Of a stretch of DNA of 31,865 bases, positions 12,120 through 19,851 are shown piece by piece. Positions within the stretch are counted from its first letter, which is position 1. Each line of letters opens with the position of its first letter. The notes beneath the pieces were generated by a model. That model had not been told where the DNA came from. It ran no database searches and saw only the letters and a program-made list of their open reading frames with translations. The position numbers were made by a program, and so were the translations under genes. The stretch comes from CAZPAV01 sp964584755 (GTDB lineage Bacteria; Actinomycetota; Acidimicrobiia; Spongiisociales; UBA5794). The DNA is taken from the NCBI GenBank assembly GCA_964584755.1, contig CAZPAV010000032.1, positions 1 to 31,865 on the forward strand, read 5' to 3'.

Positions 12120-13219
12120 TGTCGGCGGCGACCGCCTCCGAGCATGCGGGGTATCCGCCGGCCCCCACCGACGGAACGCCCCGTCGCCCGGCCGCCGCCG
12201 AACCCGCCGGGGAAGGGCAGTCCGCGCCGGCGTCCCCCCATGGCCAGGGATCCGAGCAGGATCGCGTTCACGAGATCCGCCGTGCCCGACTCGGTGCGGC
12301 GGCCGGGGCGGCGCGCCGCCACCGTCGGCGCCGCGACCGGGGCCGCCGCCGTGCCCGAGGCGGGTGGGGTCGCCGTCTCCACGGCGGGCGGGGTCGGTCG
12401 CGGCGGGAGCTCCCGTCCGTCGAGGATGGCCTCGGCGCAGTCGAGCTCCCAGATGGCCTCGTCGAGTCGGGCCGAGAGGGCGCGCAGCGCCGTCGGCGTC
12501 GCCGCCGCGGCGGCACGCTCCGCGGCCTCGCCGTACACGGCCGTCGCCCGCTGGAAGCGGGCCTGCGCCTCCTCGTTCCCGGAGGCCGTGATCTCGTCCT
12601 CGAGGTCGATGATGTCGTTGGCGAGGGCGTCGATTCGCTCCCCGACGGCCCGACGGGCCTCGGCGAGCCGCCGCGCCGCGTCACGCCGTTGCAGGCGGGC
12701 ACCCCGAATGGCGAAGTAGGCGACGACCCCCACCACAGCGAGGACGACCACGATCAGCACCCACGGCGACCCGCCGCCGCTCCCCGCACCGGCCCCCGAC
12801 CCTCCGGCCGACCCGTCGGTGAGTACGGCGACGAACCGCTCCACGGCGTCGGTGTCGTCGCCGGCGTCGAGCGCCGCGGTCGTGGCCCGGTCGAGCACGT
12901 CCCGCGAGTAGCGGTCCCGCTCCGACGCCCAGCCGATGGTCTCGGGCGCGACGACGAGCACCGTCCCCTCGGCGCGGGGAAGGAGGTCGAGGACGTTCTC
13001 GGCGTAGACGGTGGCGCCCGCCGCGGGCTCTTCGGCGAGGACGACGACGTGGAGGTCTCCGCCGGCGAAACGGGCCTCGGCGACGGCGTCACCGATGCGG
13101 GCCACGTCGGCGCCGGTCCCCGATTCGACGAAGAACCCCTGGGCGGCGACGACCGGAGCCACCTCGGCCGGGGTCGCGGCGAGGAGGAGGACGGCGGCGA
13201 GGAGGATCAGCCTGCGCAT
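12116..13219 (-). CDS. TPM-domain-like membrane protein, PspA neighbour
   Basis: 367 residues. Layout: signal peptide (1-26, MRRLILLAAVLLLAA then an AQ junction), extracytoplasmic alpha/beta domain of about 105 residues resembling the TPM (TLP18.3/Psb32/MOLO-1) fold (LHVVVLAEE, TVLVVAPETIGW), a Gly/Ser linker, one membrane helix (about 153-172), a cytoplasmic coiled coil (about 175-265), a Pro/Ala linker, and a Gly/Arg-rich tail ending GGGRRRH. TPM proteins often sit with PspA, and this gene is directly upstream of pspA on the same strand, so a sensor or partner role in envelope stress is likely. The domain is divergent, so the assignment is moderate. The frame is open further upstream, but the ATG at 13219 gives the signal peptide and lies 9 bases after TACGCT. 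Confidence 0.75.
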   Translation of the reverse strand: MRRLILLAAVLLLAATPAEVAPVVAAQGFFVESGTGADVARIGDAVAEARFAGGDLHVVVLAEEPAAGATVYAENVLDLLPRAEGTVLVVAPETIGWASERDRYSRDVLDRATTAALDAGDDTDAVERFVAVLTDGSAGGSGAGAGSGGGSPWVLIVVVLAVVGVVAYFAIRGARLQRRDAARRLAEARRAVGERIDALANDIIDLEDEITASGNEEAQARFQRATAVYGEAAERAAAAATPTALRALSARLDEAIWELDCAEAILDGRELPPRPTPPAVETATPPASGTAAAPVAAPTVAARRPGRRTESGTADLVNAILLGSLAMGGRRRGLPFPGGFGGGRATGRSVGGGRRIPRMLGGGRRRH

Positions 13220-13228
13220 GGGGGGCGA

Positions 13229-13234
13229 AGCGTA
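13229..13234 (-). promoter_or_regulatory. -10 element TACGCT for the TPM-like gene
   Basis: TACGCT ends 9 bases before the ATG at 13219, with only a run of C and no ribosome binding site between: leaderless or nearly so. Confidence 0.55.
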
Positions 13235-13259
13235 CCCCGTTCCCCGCCGGGGCCCCCGA

Positions 13260-14174
13260 TCATCCTCCGACGAGCGCCCGCAGGAGGAGTCCCAGGTTGG
13301 CGGGCCGCTCGGCGAGCCGCCGGGTGAGGTAGGGGTACCAGTTGCCTCCGTACGGCACGTACACCCGCAGCGGATGACCGTCGGCGACGAGCCGCCGTTG
13401 CAGGTCCCTCCGGACGCCGTGGAGCATCTGGAGCTCCCAGGGCGTGCGGCGGCCGCTCGCCAGGGCCACCGCCAGGGCGATGCGCTCCCCATCGTGGGTG
13501 GCGACGGCGGGTACGACGCGGGCGTCGGCCATCAGCACCCGCAGCAGTCGATCGAACGCGGCGTTCACGTCGTCCCGGTTCGTGAAGGCCACGGTCGGCG
13601 GCTCGGCGTACGCGCCCTTGCAGAGTCGGATGTGCCCCCCGAGGGGAAGGAGTCGATCGAGATCGGCGCGAGTGCGGTGCAGGTACGCCTGGAGGGCGAC
13701 ACCCAGGTTCCCCCGGGTCACCTGGACCTCCTCGTAGACGGCGATCGTGGCCTCCGTGTGCCGGCTCTCCTCCATGTCCACGGTGACCGTGGTACCGACC
13801 GCGGCGGCCCGCGCCGCGAGGGCGTCGAGCAACGTCACCGCGAGGCGGTCGTCCACTTCGAGTCCGAGCTGGGTGAGCTTGACGGAGATGTTCGCCTCGA
13901 GGCGCTCGGCTCGGATCCGTTCCAGACAGGCGACGTAGTCGTCGCGGGCCCGCAGTGCCTCCCGCCGTGTCGTGACGTGCTCGCCGAGATGGTCGAGCGA
14001 CACCCGCATCCCCGTCCCGTTGAGCCGGCGGGTCACGTCGGCGGCCGCGGCGAGGGTCTCTCCGGCCACGAAGCGGAGGGAGACGCGCCGGCCTGCGGGA
14101 ACGCGGGTGAGCAGGTGCCGGACCGGACCGCGGGAGGTGACGGCGAGGAGCGCTCGGCCGAAGGCCGAGGTCAC
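13260..14174 (-). CDS. Proline dehydrogenase (monofunctional)
   Basis: FAD-dependent oxidation of proline to 1-pyrroline-5-carboxylate, passing electrons to quinone at the membrane. 304 residues, the length of the short Thermus-type enzymes, without a P5C dehydrogenase domain. Motifs: ISVKLTQLGLE (96-106), VDMEESRHT (132-140), IRLCKGAYAEP (182-192), and the C-terminal substrate block VYVPYGGNWYPYLTRRLAER (271-290). The GTG start overlaps the proC stop by four bases (GTGA), so the gene is translated directly after proC, the enzyme of the reverse chemistry. No P5C dehydrogenase in the window. Confidence 0.93.
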   Translation of the reverse strand: MTSAFGRALLAVTSRGPVRHLLTRVPAGRRVSLRFVAGETLAAAADVTRRLNGTGMRVSLDHLGEHVTTRREALRARDDYVACLERIRAERLEANISVKLTQLGLEVDDRLAVTLLDALAARAAAVGTTVTVDMEESRHTEATIAVYEEVQVTRGNLGVALQAYLHRTRADLDRLLPLGGHIRLCKGAYAEPPTVAFTNRDDVNAAFDRLLRVLMADARVVPAVATHDGERIALAVALASGRRTPWELQMLHGVRRDLQRRLVADGHPLRVYVPYGGNWYPYLTRRLAERPANLGLLLRALVGG

Positions 14175-14995
14175 CGGGCCTCTCCCCGCCCCGCGTTTCG
14201 GCCCAGCTCGCGGGAACGCTCCACGGCGGCGTGGATGGCGTCCTCCATGAGGGCGCGGAAGCCCCCCTCCTCCAGGACGTGCATCGCCGCCGCGGTCGTA
14301 CCCCCCGGGGAGGTCACCTCGCCCCGCAGCCGGAACGCGCTCTTCCCGGAGACGGCCAGGAGGAGTCCGGCTCCCCGCAGCGTCTGATGGACGAGCAGCT
14401 CGGCGGCATCGTGGGGGAGTCCCTCCCGGATCGCCGCCTCGGTCATGGCCTCCGCGAGGAGGAAGACGTAGGCGGGACCCGTTCCCGAGACCGCGGTGAC
14501 CGCGTCGAGCAGGTCCTCCGTGAGACGGATCGTCTCCCCGACGGCGCCCAGGACCGCCGCCGCCCGGGTCAGGGCCGTCTCGTCGGCGTGTGCGCCCGCG
14601 CAGTACGCAGTCATCCCTCGATCGACGGCGGCCGGCGTGTTCGGCATGGCCCGAACCACGGGGATGCCGGGGAGGGCCTCCTCGAAGACCCGCAGCGGAA
14701 CCCCTGCGGCCAGGGAGAGGAGGACCTGGTCCGGGCCGACGGCCCCGTCGATCTGCTCGAGGAGCGCCGGGACGTCCTTCGGCTTGACGACGACCACGAC
14801 GACGTCCCGGCCGCGGACCGCCGCGGCGGCATCGAGCACCGTCGTCACGCCGGTGCGCTTCTCGGCCTCCCGCGCCCGCTCCGGCCGGCGCGCCGCGAGC
14901 ACGAGATCGGTCGTCGGCCAGCCGGCTCGCCGCAGCCCCCGGGCGAGGATCTCGCCCAACGTCCCGGCTCCGAGGATCGCCACCGTCGGTTTCAC
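14171..14995 (-). CDS. proC: Pyrroline-5-carboxylate reductase
   Basis: NAD(P)H-dependent last step of proline synthesis. 274 residues, family-typical. Rossmann motif VAILGAGTLGE near the N terminus, VVVVKPKD, AMPNTPA (114-120 region), AVSGTGPAYVF, and the family signature LRGEVTSPGGTTAAAMHVLE near residue 230. GTG start is 7 bases after TAACCT. The stop overlaps the start of proline dehydrogenase. Confidence 0.97.
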   Translation of the reverse strand: MKPTVAILGAGTLGEILARGLRRAGWPTTDLVLAARRPERAREAEKRTGVTTVLDAAAAVRGRDVVVVVVKPKDVPALLEQIDGAVGPDQVLLSLAAGVPLRVFEEALPGIPVVRAMPNTPAAVDRGMTAYCAGAHADETALTRAAAVLGAVGETIRLTEDLLDAVTAVSGTGPAYVFLLAEAMTEAAIREGLPHDAAELLVHQTLRGAGLLLAVSGKSAFRLRGEVTSPGGTTAAAMHVLEEGGFRALMEDAIHAAVERSRELGRNAGRGEAR

Positions 14996-15002
14996 GTGTC
15001 GG

Positions 15003-15008
15003 AGGTTA
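15003..15008 (-). promoter_or_regulatory. -10 element TAACCT for proC
   Basis: TAACCT ends 7 bases before the GTG at 14995 with no ribosome binding site: leaderless layout. It lies in the short gap after the macro-domain gene, so proC-proline dehydrogenase can be its own unit. Confidence 0.6.
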
Positions 15009-15026
15009 TCGCGCCGCGAGGGGAGA

Positions 15027-15566
15027 TCAGGGCGTCAGGGCACGGGCGAAGTCCTCCGCCGAGCCGGCGTCGTACCCGACGAGACGTATCTCGTCGAGGC
15101 ATCCGGGATACTCCCCCGCCCAGCGCACCACCTCGGCGGCGATGACCCGGGTCGCCTCCTCCCGGGGATACCCGAAGATCCCCGCCGAGATGGCGGGGAT
15201 CGCCACGGAGCGGTCCCCGGCGGCGACCGTGGCGTCGAGCGCCGCCCGCACCGCCGTCCGCAGCAGGGCCGCGTTGTCCCGCCCGGGCCGGTAGCGGGGC
15301 CCGGCCACGTGCACGACGTGACGCGCCGGCAGGTTCCCGGCGCCGGTGACCGCGGCCCGACCCGGGAGCAACGGCCCGTGACGGGCGACCCAGGCGTCGG
15401 ACTCCTCCTGGATGATCCTCCCCCCGGCACGCACGATCGCCGCGGCGACCCCGCCGCCGTGGGCCAGGTGCTCGTTGGCGGCGTTGACGACCGCGTCGAC
15501 CTCCTGGTCGGTGAGGTCGCCGCGCACGACGGTCACCGTCGTCCCTGCGACGTCCCGTTCGGGCAT
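15027..15566 (-). CDS. Macro-domain protein (ADP-ribose binding/hydrolase type)
   Basis: 179-residue stand-alone macro domain, of the kind that binds ADP-ribose and in many members removes O-acetyl or protein-linked ADP-ribose. Motifs: VVNAANEHLAHGGGVAAAI (27-44, the ligand loop with the conserved Asn pair) and ISAGIFGYPREEA near 126-138 (the second loop). Starts 9 bases after murI, with a -10 element formed partly by the murI stop codon. Substrate not predictable; no ADP-ribosyltransferase partner nearby. Confidence 0.93.
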   Translation of the reverse strand: MPERDVAGTTVTVVRGDLTDQEVDAVVNAANEHLAHGGGVAAAIVRAGGRIIQEESDAWVARHGPLLPGRAAVTGAGNLPARHVVHVAGPRYRPGRDNAALLRTAVRAALDATVAAGDRSVAIPAISAGIFGYPREEATRVIAAEVVRWAGEYPGCLDEIRLVGYDAGSAEDFARALTP

Positions 15567-15572
15567 GACCCG

Positions 15573-15578
15573 ACGTTA
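15573..15578 (-). promoter_or_regulatory. -10 element TAACGT containing the murI stop codon
   Basis: TAACGT ends 6 bases before the ATG at 15566. Its first three bases are the TAA stop of murI. Leaderless layout for the macro-domain gene inside an otherwise tight gene string. Confidence 0.5.
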
Positions 15579-16346
15579 CCGCGCCAGCCGCCCCACCGGA
15601 GGCCGCCGTCCGTACAGCTCCGCGAGCCGATCGGCGAACCGGTCCGGATCCCCGGTGGTGAGGAAGACGGACCGGCCGTCGCCGCCGCCGTCGGCGCCGG
15701 CGACACGGACGACCTGGCGCGCCACCGCGGTCGCAGGATCCACGACGGTCACTCCGGCCCGGGCACGGATGCGCTCGGCCACGAAGGAGTAGTGGGTGCA
15801 ACCGAGCACGACGACGTCGGCTCCACGGGCCACGACCTCACCGACGTACCGGTCGACGAGGTCCGCGGTTCGTTCCCCGTCGGGGCCCTCCTCCTCGATC
15901 GCCTCCGCGAGGCCAGGACAGGTCTGGGCGACGACGGCGACGTCGCGGGCATGCCGGGCCACCCCGTCGGCGTACAGCTCCCCCCGGAAGGTCGTCTCCG
16001 TCGCCAGCACCCCCACGATGCCGCGAGCGGTCACCCCCGCGGCCGGCCGCACCGCCGGCTCCATCCCCACGAAGGACGTCCCCGGGTACCGGTCCCGGAG
16101 ATGGTGGAGCGCCGCCGCCGACGCGCTGTTGCAGGCCACGACGACCACGGCCGCTCCCTCCTCGAGGAGGACCTCGGTCATGACGCGGGCACGGGCGCGG
16201 ACCTCCTCGAGCGTACGCCCCCCGTAGGGCAGGTACGCCTGGTCGGCTACGTAGACGAGATCGGCCTCGGGCAGGAGCCGTCGCACCTCGGCGTGGATGA
16301 CGAGCCCCCCGATGCCGGAGTCGAAGAAGCCGATCGGCGAGGCCAT
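15576..16346 (-). CDS. murI: Glutamate racemase
   Basis: Makes D-glutamate for peptidoglycan by cofactor-independent two-base racemisation. 256 residues. Both catalytic cysteines are present, Cys72 in ACNSASA and Cys183 in LGCTHYSF, with Asp9 in FFDSGIGG and the substrate loop YLPYGGRT (38-45). ATG begins 4 bases after the metX stop, so it is co-transcribed with metX. Confidence 0.97.
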   Translation of the reverse strand: MASPIGFFDSGIGGLVIHAEVRRLLPEADLVYVADQAYLPYGGRTLEEVRARARVMTEVLLEEGAAVVVVACNSASAAALHHLRDRYPGTSFVGMEPAVRPAAGVTARGIVGVLATETTFRGELYADGVARHARDVAVVAQTCPGLAEAIEEEGPDGERTADLVDRYVGEVVARGADVVVLGCTHYSFVAERIRARAGVTVVDPATAVARQVVRVAGADGGGDGRSVFLTTGDPDRFADRLAELYGRRPPVGRLAR

Positions 16347-16350
16347 CGGC

Positions 16351-17517
16351 TCAGGTACGCCAGGGGTCCGAGAGGGTGTCCCGGAGGTGGGGCGCGTACA
16401 GCCGGGGCTCGAGGAGGAACGAGTCGTGCCCCTTGTCGGAGTGGACGGTGATCCTCCGGTGCGGGACCCCGGCCGCCTTGAGGTGCCGCGTCAGCTCCTC
16501 CTGCTCGTCGGGGTAGAAGCAGACGTCCGAGTTGATGGTGAAGATCTCGTACCGCTGACGCTTCACGCCTCGGAAGAGCTCGTGGAGGTCCTCGACACCG
16601 GCCTCCGCCACGAGATCGAAGGTCTGCCAGGCCTCCATGATGCGCAGGTAGGAGTTGGCGTCGAACCGATCCACGAACTTCGTTCCCTGATGCCAGATGT
16701 ACGACTCGAGGGGATTGCGGATGCGGTAGCCACCCGGGCCCTCGTCGCGGGACACGACCTCCGCCCGGGCCCGCTCCTCCATCGCGGCCAGGGAGACGAA
16801 CGTCTTGTGACCGATCATCCGCGCCAGGGCGAGGCCGGCCCGCGGTCCGACCCCCTCGTAGTAGTCCCCACCCTCGAAGGCGGGATCGTTCTCGATGGCC
16901 ACGATCTGCTCGAAGTTGTGGATCGTCTGGAGGGCGGTGACGCGGACCCCGGCGGCGATCGGGATGACGATGTCGACGAGATCCGGGTATCTCGTGGCGA
17001 GGGAGAGCGCCATGACCCCACCGGTCGAACCGCCGATCACGGCGTGGAGATGCTCGATCCCGAGTTCCTGCAGGAGCCGCACCTGGGCGTCCACCATGTC
17101 GGCGAAGGACACCGCCGGGAACCGTGACCCGTAGGGCCGGCCGGTGCGGGGGTCGATCGAGGAGGGGCCGGTGCTCCCGTAGCACCCGCCGAGGTAGTTG
17201 GCGCACACGACGAAGAACCGGTCGGTGTCGACGGCGCGATCGGAGCCGATGAACGTGTCCCACCACCCCAGATGGCACTCGTCGGTCCATCGCCCATCGA
17301 TGCCCGGCACCCGCGGGTTCCTCCCGGCGGCGTGCTGGGAGCCGGTCAGGGCGTGGAAGAGGAGGATGGCGTTGTCCCGGGCCCGGTTCAGCTCCCCGTA
17401 CGTCTCGTAGGCGAGGGTGACCTCGGGGAGGCACTCCCCGGATCGCAGCGGGAAGGGATCGGCCTCGCTGCCGAAGGTGAAGAACTGGGTCTCGACGGTT
17501 CCGATGCCGCGGTTCAT
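16351..17517 (-). CDS. metX: Homoserine O-acetyltransferase (alpha/beta hydrolase, MetX type)
   Basis: Acylates homoserine on the way to methionine. 388 residues from the ATG at 17517. Alpha/beta-hydrolase core with oxyanion/substrate block GGCYGSTGPSS (110-120), nucleophile Ser164 in IGGSTGGVMAL (GGSMGG in most members), Asp331 in INSDVCFYP and His364 in DKGHDSFLLE. Acetyl versus succinyl specificity in MetX proteins rests on a few residues that I cannot resolve, so succinyltransferase is possible. The frame is open to a TTG at 17565, but that TTG is the first part of a -35 box; the ATG at 17517 follows GGGAGG (short 3-base spacing). No metY or metB beside it. Confidence 0.94.
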   Translation of the reverse strand: MNRGIGTVETQFFTFGSEADPFPLRSGECLPEVTLAYETYGELNRARDNAILLFHALTGSQHAAGRNPRVPGIDGRWTDECHLGWWDTFIGSDRAVDTDRFFVVCANYLGGCYGSTGPSSIDPRTGRPYGSRFPAVSFADMVDAQVRLLQELGIEHLHAVIGGSTGGVMALSLATRYPDLVDIVIPIAAGVRVTALQTIHNFEQIVAIENDPAFEGGDYYEGVGPRAGLALARMIGHKTFVSLAAMEERARAEVVSRDEGPGGYRIRNPLESYIWHQGTKFVDRFDANSYLRIMEAWQTFDLVAEAGVEDLHELFRGVKRQRYEIFTINSDVCFYPDEQEELTRHLKAAGVPHRRITVHSDKGHDSFLLEPRLYAPHLRDTLSDPWRT

Positions 17518-17537
17518 GGTCCTCCCGTGAAGCCGCA

Positions 17538-17565
17538 AGCGTAGGACGCCCCCATCTCCCGTCAA
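17538..17565 (-). promoter_or_regulatory. Sigma70-type promoter of metX
   Basis: -35 TTGACG at 17560-17565, 16-base spacer, -10 TACGCT at 17538-17543. The best promoter by consensus in the window. Gives a leader of about 14 bases with GGGAGG at 17521-17526. No SAM-riboswitch-like structure fits in so short a leader. Confidence 0.75.
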
Positions 17566-17612
17566 CCCGAGCCGGTGACGTCGTGCGCCGGCGGCGTCCC
17601 GCCCGAGCCCTC

Positions 17613-17618
17613 TAGCAT
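17613..17618 (+). promoter_or_regulatory. -10 element TAGCAT for the PNPOx-like gene
   Basis: TAGCAT ends 6 bases before the GTG at 17625, no ribosome binding site. It is divergent from the metX promoter in the same 107-base gap. Confidence 0.6.
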
Positions 17619-17624
17619 CGGCCC

Positions 17625-18164
17625 GTGGGGAGGGTACGGTACCGGATCGACGAGGACGTGCGCCGTTTCGTGGCGGGTCGGCACGTGTTCTTCGTCGCCA
17701 CCGCGCCCCGCCGGGGCGGCCACGTCAACGTCTCCCCCAAGGGGCTCGACACCTTCCGCGTCCTCGACGACACGACCGTCGCCTACCTCGACCTCACCGG
17801 CAGCGGGATCGAGACCGTGGCGCACCTGCGAGACGACGGTCGCATCACGTTCCTCTTCGCGGCCTTCGCCGGCCCGCCCCGGATCCTCCGCATCTTCGGG
17901 ACCGGACGGGTCGTCCTTCCCGAGGACACCGAGTGGGACGAGCTCGCCGCCCACTTCCCCGAGCTTCCCGGTCGACGGTCGATCGTCGTCGTGGCCGTCG
18001 ACCGGATCGCCGACTCCTGCGGCTTCGGCGTGCCCCGCCTCGACTTCGTCGCCGACCGCGACCGGCTCCCCGCCTGGGCGGAGCGCCGCGGCGAGGAGGG
18101 TCTCCCCCGCTACCGCCGTGACCACAACGCGGCGAGCATCGACGGGCTCCCCGGCATCTCGTGA
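17625..18164 (+). CDS. Pyridoxamine 5'-phosphate oxidase-family split-barrel protein
   Basis: 179-residue FMN-binding split-barrel type protein. Visible family pattern: FVATAPRRGGHVNVSPKGLD (38-57 region, the beta hairpin that contacts FMN phosphate), then VAYLDLTGSGIETVAHLRDDGRITFLFAAF and RIFGTGRV. It lacks the pyridoxine-specific C terminus of PdxH, so it is one of the general flavin/F420-type oxidoreductases of this fold; the reaction is unknown. GTG start set by the -10 element 6 bases upstream. Confidence 0.85.
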   Translation: MGRVRYRIDEDVRRFVAGRHVFFVATAPRRGGHVNVSPKGLDTFRVLDDTTVAYLDLTGSGIETVAHLRDDGRITFLFAAFAGPPRILRIFGTGRVVLPEDTEWDELAAHFPELPGRRSIVVVAVDRIADSCGFGVPRLDFVADRDRLPAWAERRGEEGLPRYRRDHNAASIDGLPGIS

Positions 18165-18213
18165 CGGGTCCCGCGACGCCCGGCTCGTCGCCGACACGGC
18201 CGCGCCGGTCGGC

Positions 18214-18720
18214 TCAGGCCCCGTAGCGGTTCCGATGGACGAGCTCCTCGAGGGGACGGCGTCCACCGAACCGGGCGGGCCGGGCGTCCTCGGCGCGGTA
18301 GCCGAAGGCGACGGCGAAGCGGCAGCGCGCCCCCTCGGGGAGCCCGAGGACCGCGTGGGCGCGATCCTCCCGGTGGAGCGTCACCGGGCAGGAGGCCAGG
18401 CCGACGGCGTCGGCGGCGAGCATGAGGTTCTGCGCGAGCCGTCCCGTGTCGAACTCGTATCCGCCCGGCTCCTGGACGAGGGCCACCGTCACCGGGGCGT
18501 GCCGCAGGGGGTCGGTGAAGTCGCCGCACTCGGCGAGACGGGCCCTTTGCCCGGGGTCGTCGACGACGACGAAGGACCACCGCTGCGAGTTCTTGCTGCT
18601 TCCCGTCCAGCGTGCCGCCTCGAGGACGGCAGCCAGGTCCTCCTCCCGCAGTGGCTCCTCCCGGAAGGCGCGGAGGGCACGCAGCCGGAGGATGCGCCGG
18701 TAGCACACCGGGTACTCCAT
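18214..18720 (-). CDS. Nitroreductase-family FMN protein
   Basis: 168 residues, at the short end of the family. RALRAFREEPLREEDL (14-29) with the phosphate-contacting Arg pair, AARWTGSSKNSQRWSFVVV (the FMN loop), and GRLAQNLMLAADAVGLASCPV (the helix before the C-terminal strand). Such proteins reduce nitro groups, quinones or flavins with NAD(P)H; the substrate cannot be read. The ATG lies 6 bases after a TAGCCT whose TAG is the stop of the ABC gene upstream. Confidence 0.9.
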   Translation of the reverse strand: MEYPVCYRRILRLRALRAFREEPLREEDLAAVLEAARWTGSSKNSQRWSFVVVDDPGQRARLAECGDFTDPLRHAPVTVALVQEPGGYEFDTGRLAQNLMLAADAVGLASCPVTLHREDRAHAVLGLPEGARCRFAVAFGYRAEDARPARFGGRRPLEELVHRNRYGA

Positions 18721-18726
18721 GGGGGG

Positions 18727-18732
18727 AGGCTA
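18727..18732 (-). promoter_or_regulatory. -10 element TAGCCT containing the ABC-gene stop codon
   Basis: TAGCCT ends 6 bases before the ATG of the nitroreductase gene; TAG is the stop codon of the preceding ABC ATPase gene. Leaderless layout. Confidence 0.55.
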
Positions 18733-19548
18733 CCCGGGGATGGGGCGCCACGCGTGGAAACGGCCGTCTCGTCGCTCGACCCGCAGCCGCACCCCGAAGC
18801 ATTGCGAGAGCGTCGCGGCGGCGATCGTCCGCTCCGGAGTCCCGGAGGCCACCACGCGACCGCCGGAGAGGAGCAGGACCCGGTCGAAGCCGGGAGGGAT
18901 CTCCTCCACGTGGTGGGTCACGAGGACGCACGAGGGGGCGGTGGGCGTCGCGGTCAGGTCGGAGAGGGCCGCCACCATGTGCTCCCTGGCGCCGAGGTCG
19001 AGCCCACTCGTCGCCTCGTCGAGGAGGAGGAGCTCGGGCTCCGCCATGAGGGCGCGGGCGAGGAGCACCCGTTGTCGCTCGCCGGCGGAGAGGGTCGCGA
19101 ACGGTCGGCCGGCGAGATGCCCCACGCCGAGGCGCTCCAGGTGGCCCTGGGCCCGGCCCCAGTCCTCCTGCTCCAGGCGACACCGGCGCGCCTCGCCGAA
19201 GAAGGCGCCCTTGCCGGTGACGACGATCTCCACGGCGGGGAGCCGGCTCCGGACGAGCGCCGCCGGCCCGCTCCCGGCGTAGCCGATCCGCCGCCGTAGC
19301 TCACGGGCGTCGACACGCCCGTACCGCTCGCCGAAGAGGCGGACCGTGCCGCGGGTGGGCCCGAGGTACGTCGAGGCCACCTGGAGGAGGGTCGTCTTCC
19401 CCGCCCCGTTGGGACCGAGCACGACCCAGTGCTCGCCGGGCAGCACCCGCCACGTCACCCGGTCGAGGAGGCGCGCGCCCTCGCGCACCACCGTCACCTC
19501 CTCGAGGGAGACGAGCGGGACGGTGGCGGGTGCCGGCGTGGGTTCCAT
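18730..19548 (-). CDS. Stand-alone ABC transporter ATP-binding protein
   Basis: 272-residue ATPase domain with all motifs: Walker A GPNGAGKT (45-52), signature LSAGERQR (153-160), Walker B LLLLDE (173-178) with catalytic Glu178, D-loop, and H-loop His212 in VTHHVEE. The arrangement resembles the YlmA/ModF type ATPases (GYAGSGPAALVRSRL after the Q-loop region, EEIPPGFDRVLLL after the H-loop), which are usually found without a dedicated permease. No membrane subunit is next to it. Start ATG is 8 bases after TAGCGT. Confidence 0.93.
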   Translation of the reverse strand: MEPTPAPATVPLVSLEEVTVVREGARLLDRVTWRVLPGEHWVVLGPNGAGKTTLLQVASTYLGPTRGTVRLFGERYGRVDARELRRRIGYAGSGPAALVRSRLPAVEIVVTGKGAFFGEARRCRLEQEDWGRAQGHLERLGVGHLAGRPFATLSAGERQRVLLARALMAEPELLLLDEATSGLDLGAREHMVAALSDLTATPTAPSCVLVTHHVEEIPPGFDRVLLLSGGRVVASGTPERTIAAATLSQCFGVRLRVERRDGRFHAWRPIPG

Positions 19549-19556
19549 GTATCGGC

Positions 19557-19562
19557 ACGCTA
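19557..19562 (-). promoter_or_regulatory. -10 element TAGCGT for the ABC ATPase gene
   Basis: TAGCGT ends 8 bases before the ATG at 19548; no ribosome binding site. Divergent from the promoter of the 29-residue peptide. Confidence 0.55.
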
Positions 19563-19609
19563 CCGCAGGTGCGGGTCGCGAAATCCACCGTTCTCGTGGG
19601 CTGCGGGGC

Positions 19610-19615
19610 TACGGT
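19610..19615 (+). promoter_or_regulatory. -10 element TACGGT for the 29-residue peptide
   Basis: TACGGT ends 7 bases before the GTG at 19623, the same layout as the neighbouring leaderless genes. Confidence 0.45.
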
Positions 19616-19622
19616 CGGCGGC

Positions 19623-19712
19623 GTGGAGTCGTTCGAGATCCTCGTCGCGTGGGTCGTCGCCGGCATCCTCGTCACGGTGTCCTTCGCCCTGTTCCTCGCC
19701 ACCATCCGTTGA
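19623..19712 (+). CDS. 29-residue single-span membrane peptide (hypothetical)
   Basis: GTG-started peptide of 29 residues: MESFEIL followed by one hydrophobic helix of about 20 residues and a TIR end. It is supported by the -10 element at the standard spacing, by the hydrophobic pattern and by the TGA at 19710-19712. Without those it would be too short to call. Not recognised; such peptides often modulate a larger membrane protein, and the MFS gene downstream is a possible partner (inference). The hairpin at 19739-19756 follows its stop. Confidence 0.5.
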   Translation: MESFEILVAWVVAGILVTVSFALFLATIR

Positions 19713-19738
19713 CACCACGCGAGCCGGAGCGTCCCGGA

Positions 19739-19756
19739 GCCGACGGCGGCGTCGGC
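19739..19756 (+). terminator. Hairpin after the 29-residue peptide gene
   Basis: 7-bp perfect stem GCCGACG/CGTCGGC with a GCGG loop, 26 bases after the stop codon. No T run, so an intrinsic terminator is only possible, not shown. The rest of the 139-base gap to the MFS gene holds only the MFS -10 element. Confidence 0.3.
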
Positions 19757-19839
19757 GGGGCCGGCCGCGAAGAGTGGTGACCGGGCCGCCCGGGGACGGC
19801 ACCGCGAGCCTCCGCCCCGGCCCACGGGCTGCCGCGGCG

Positions 19840-19845
19840 TAACCT
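19840..19845 (+). promoter_or_regulatory. -10 element TAACCT for the MFS gene
   Basis: TAACCT ends 6 bases before the GTG at 19852; no ribosome binding site. Confidence 0.6.
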
Positions 19846-19851
19846 CCTCGG

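Noticed and set aside
17518..17565. TTG at 17565 as the metX start
   Set aside because: This TTG is the start of the -35 box TTGACG; the -10 box TACGCT lies inside the supposed coding stretch.
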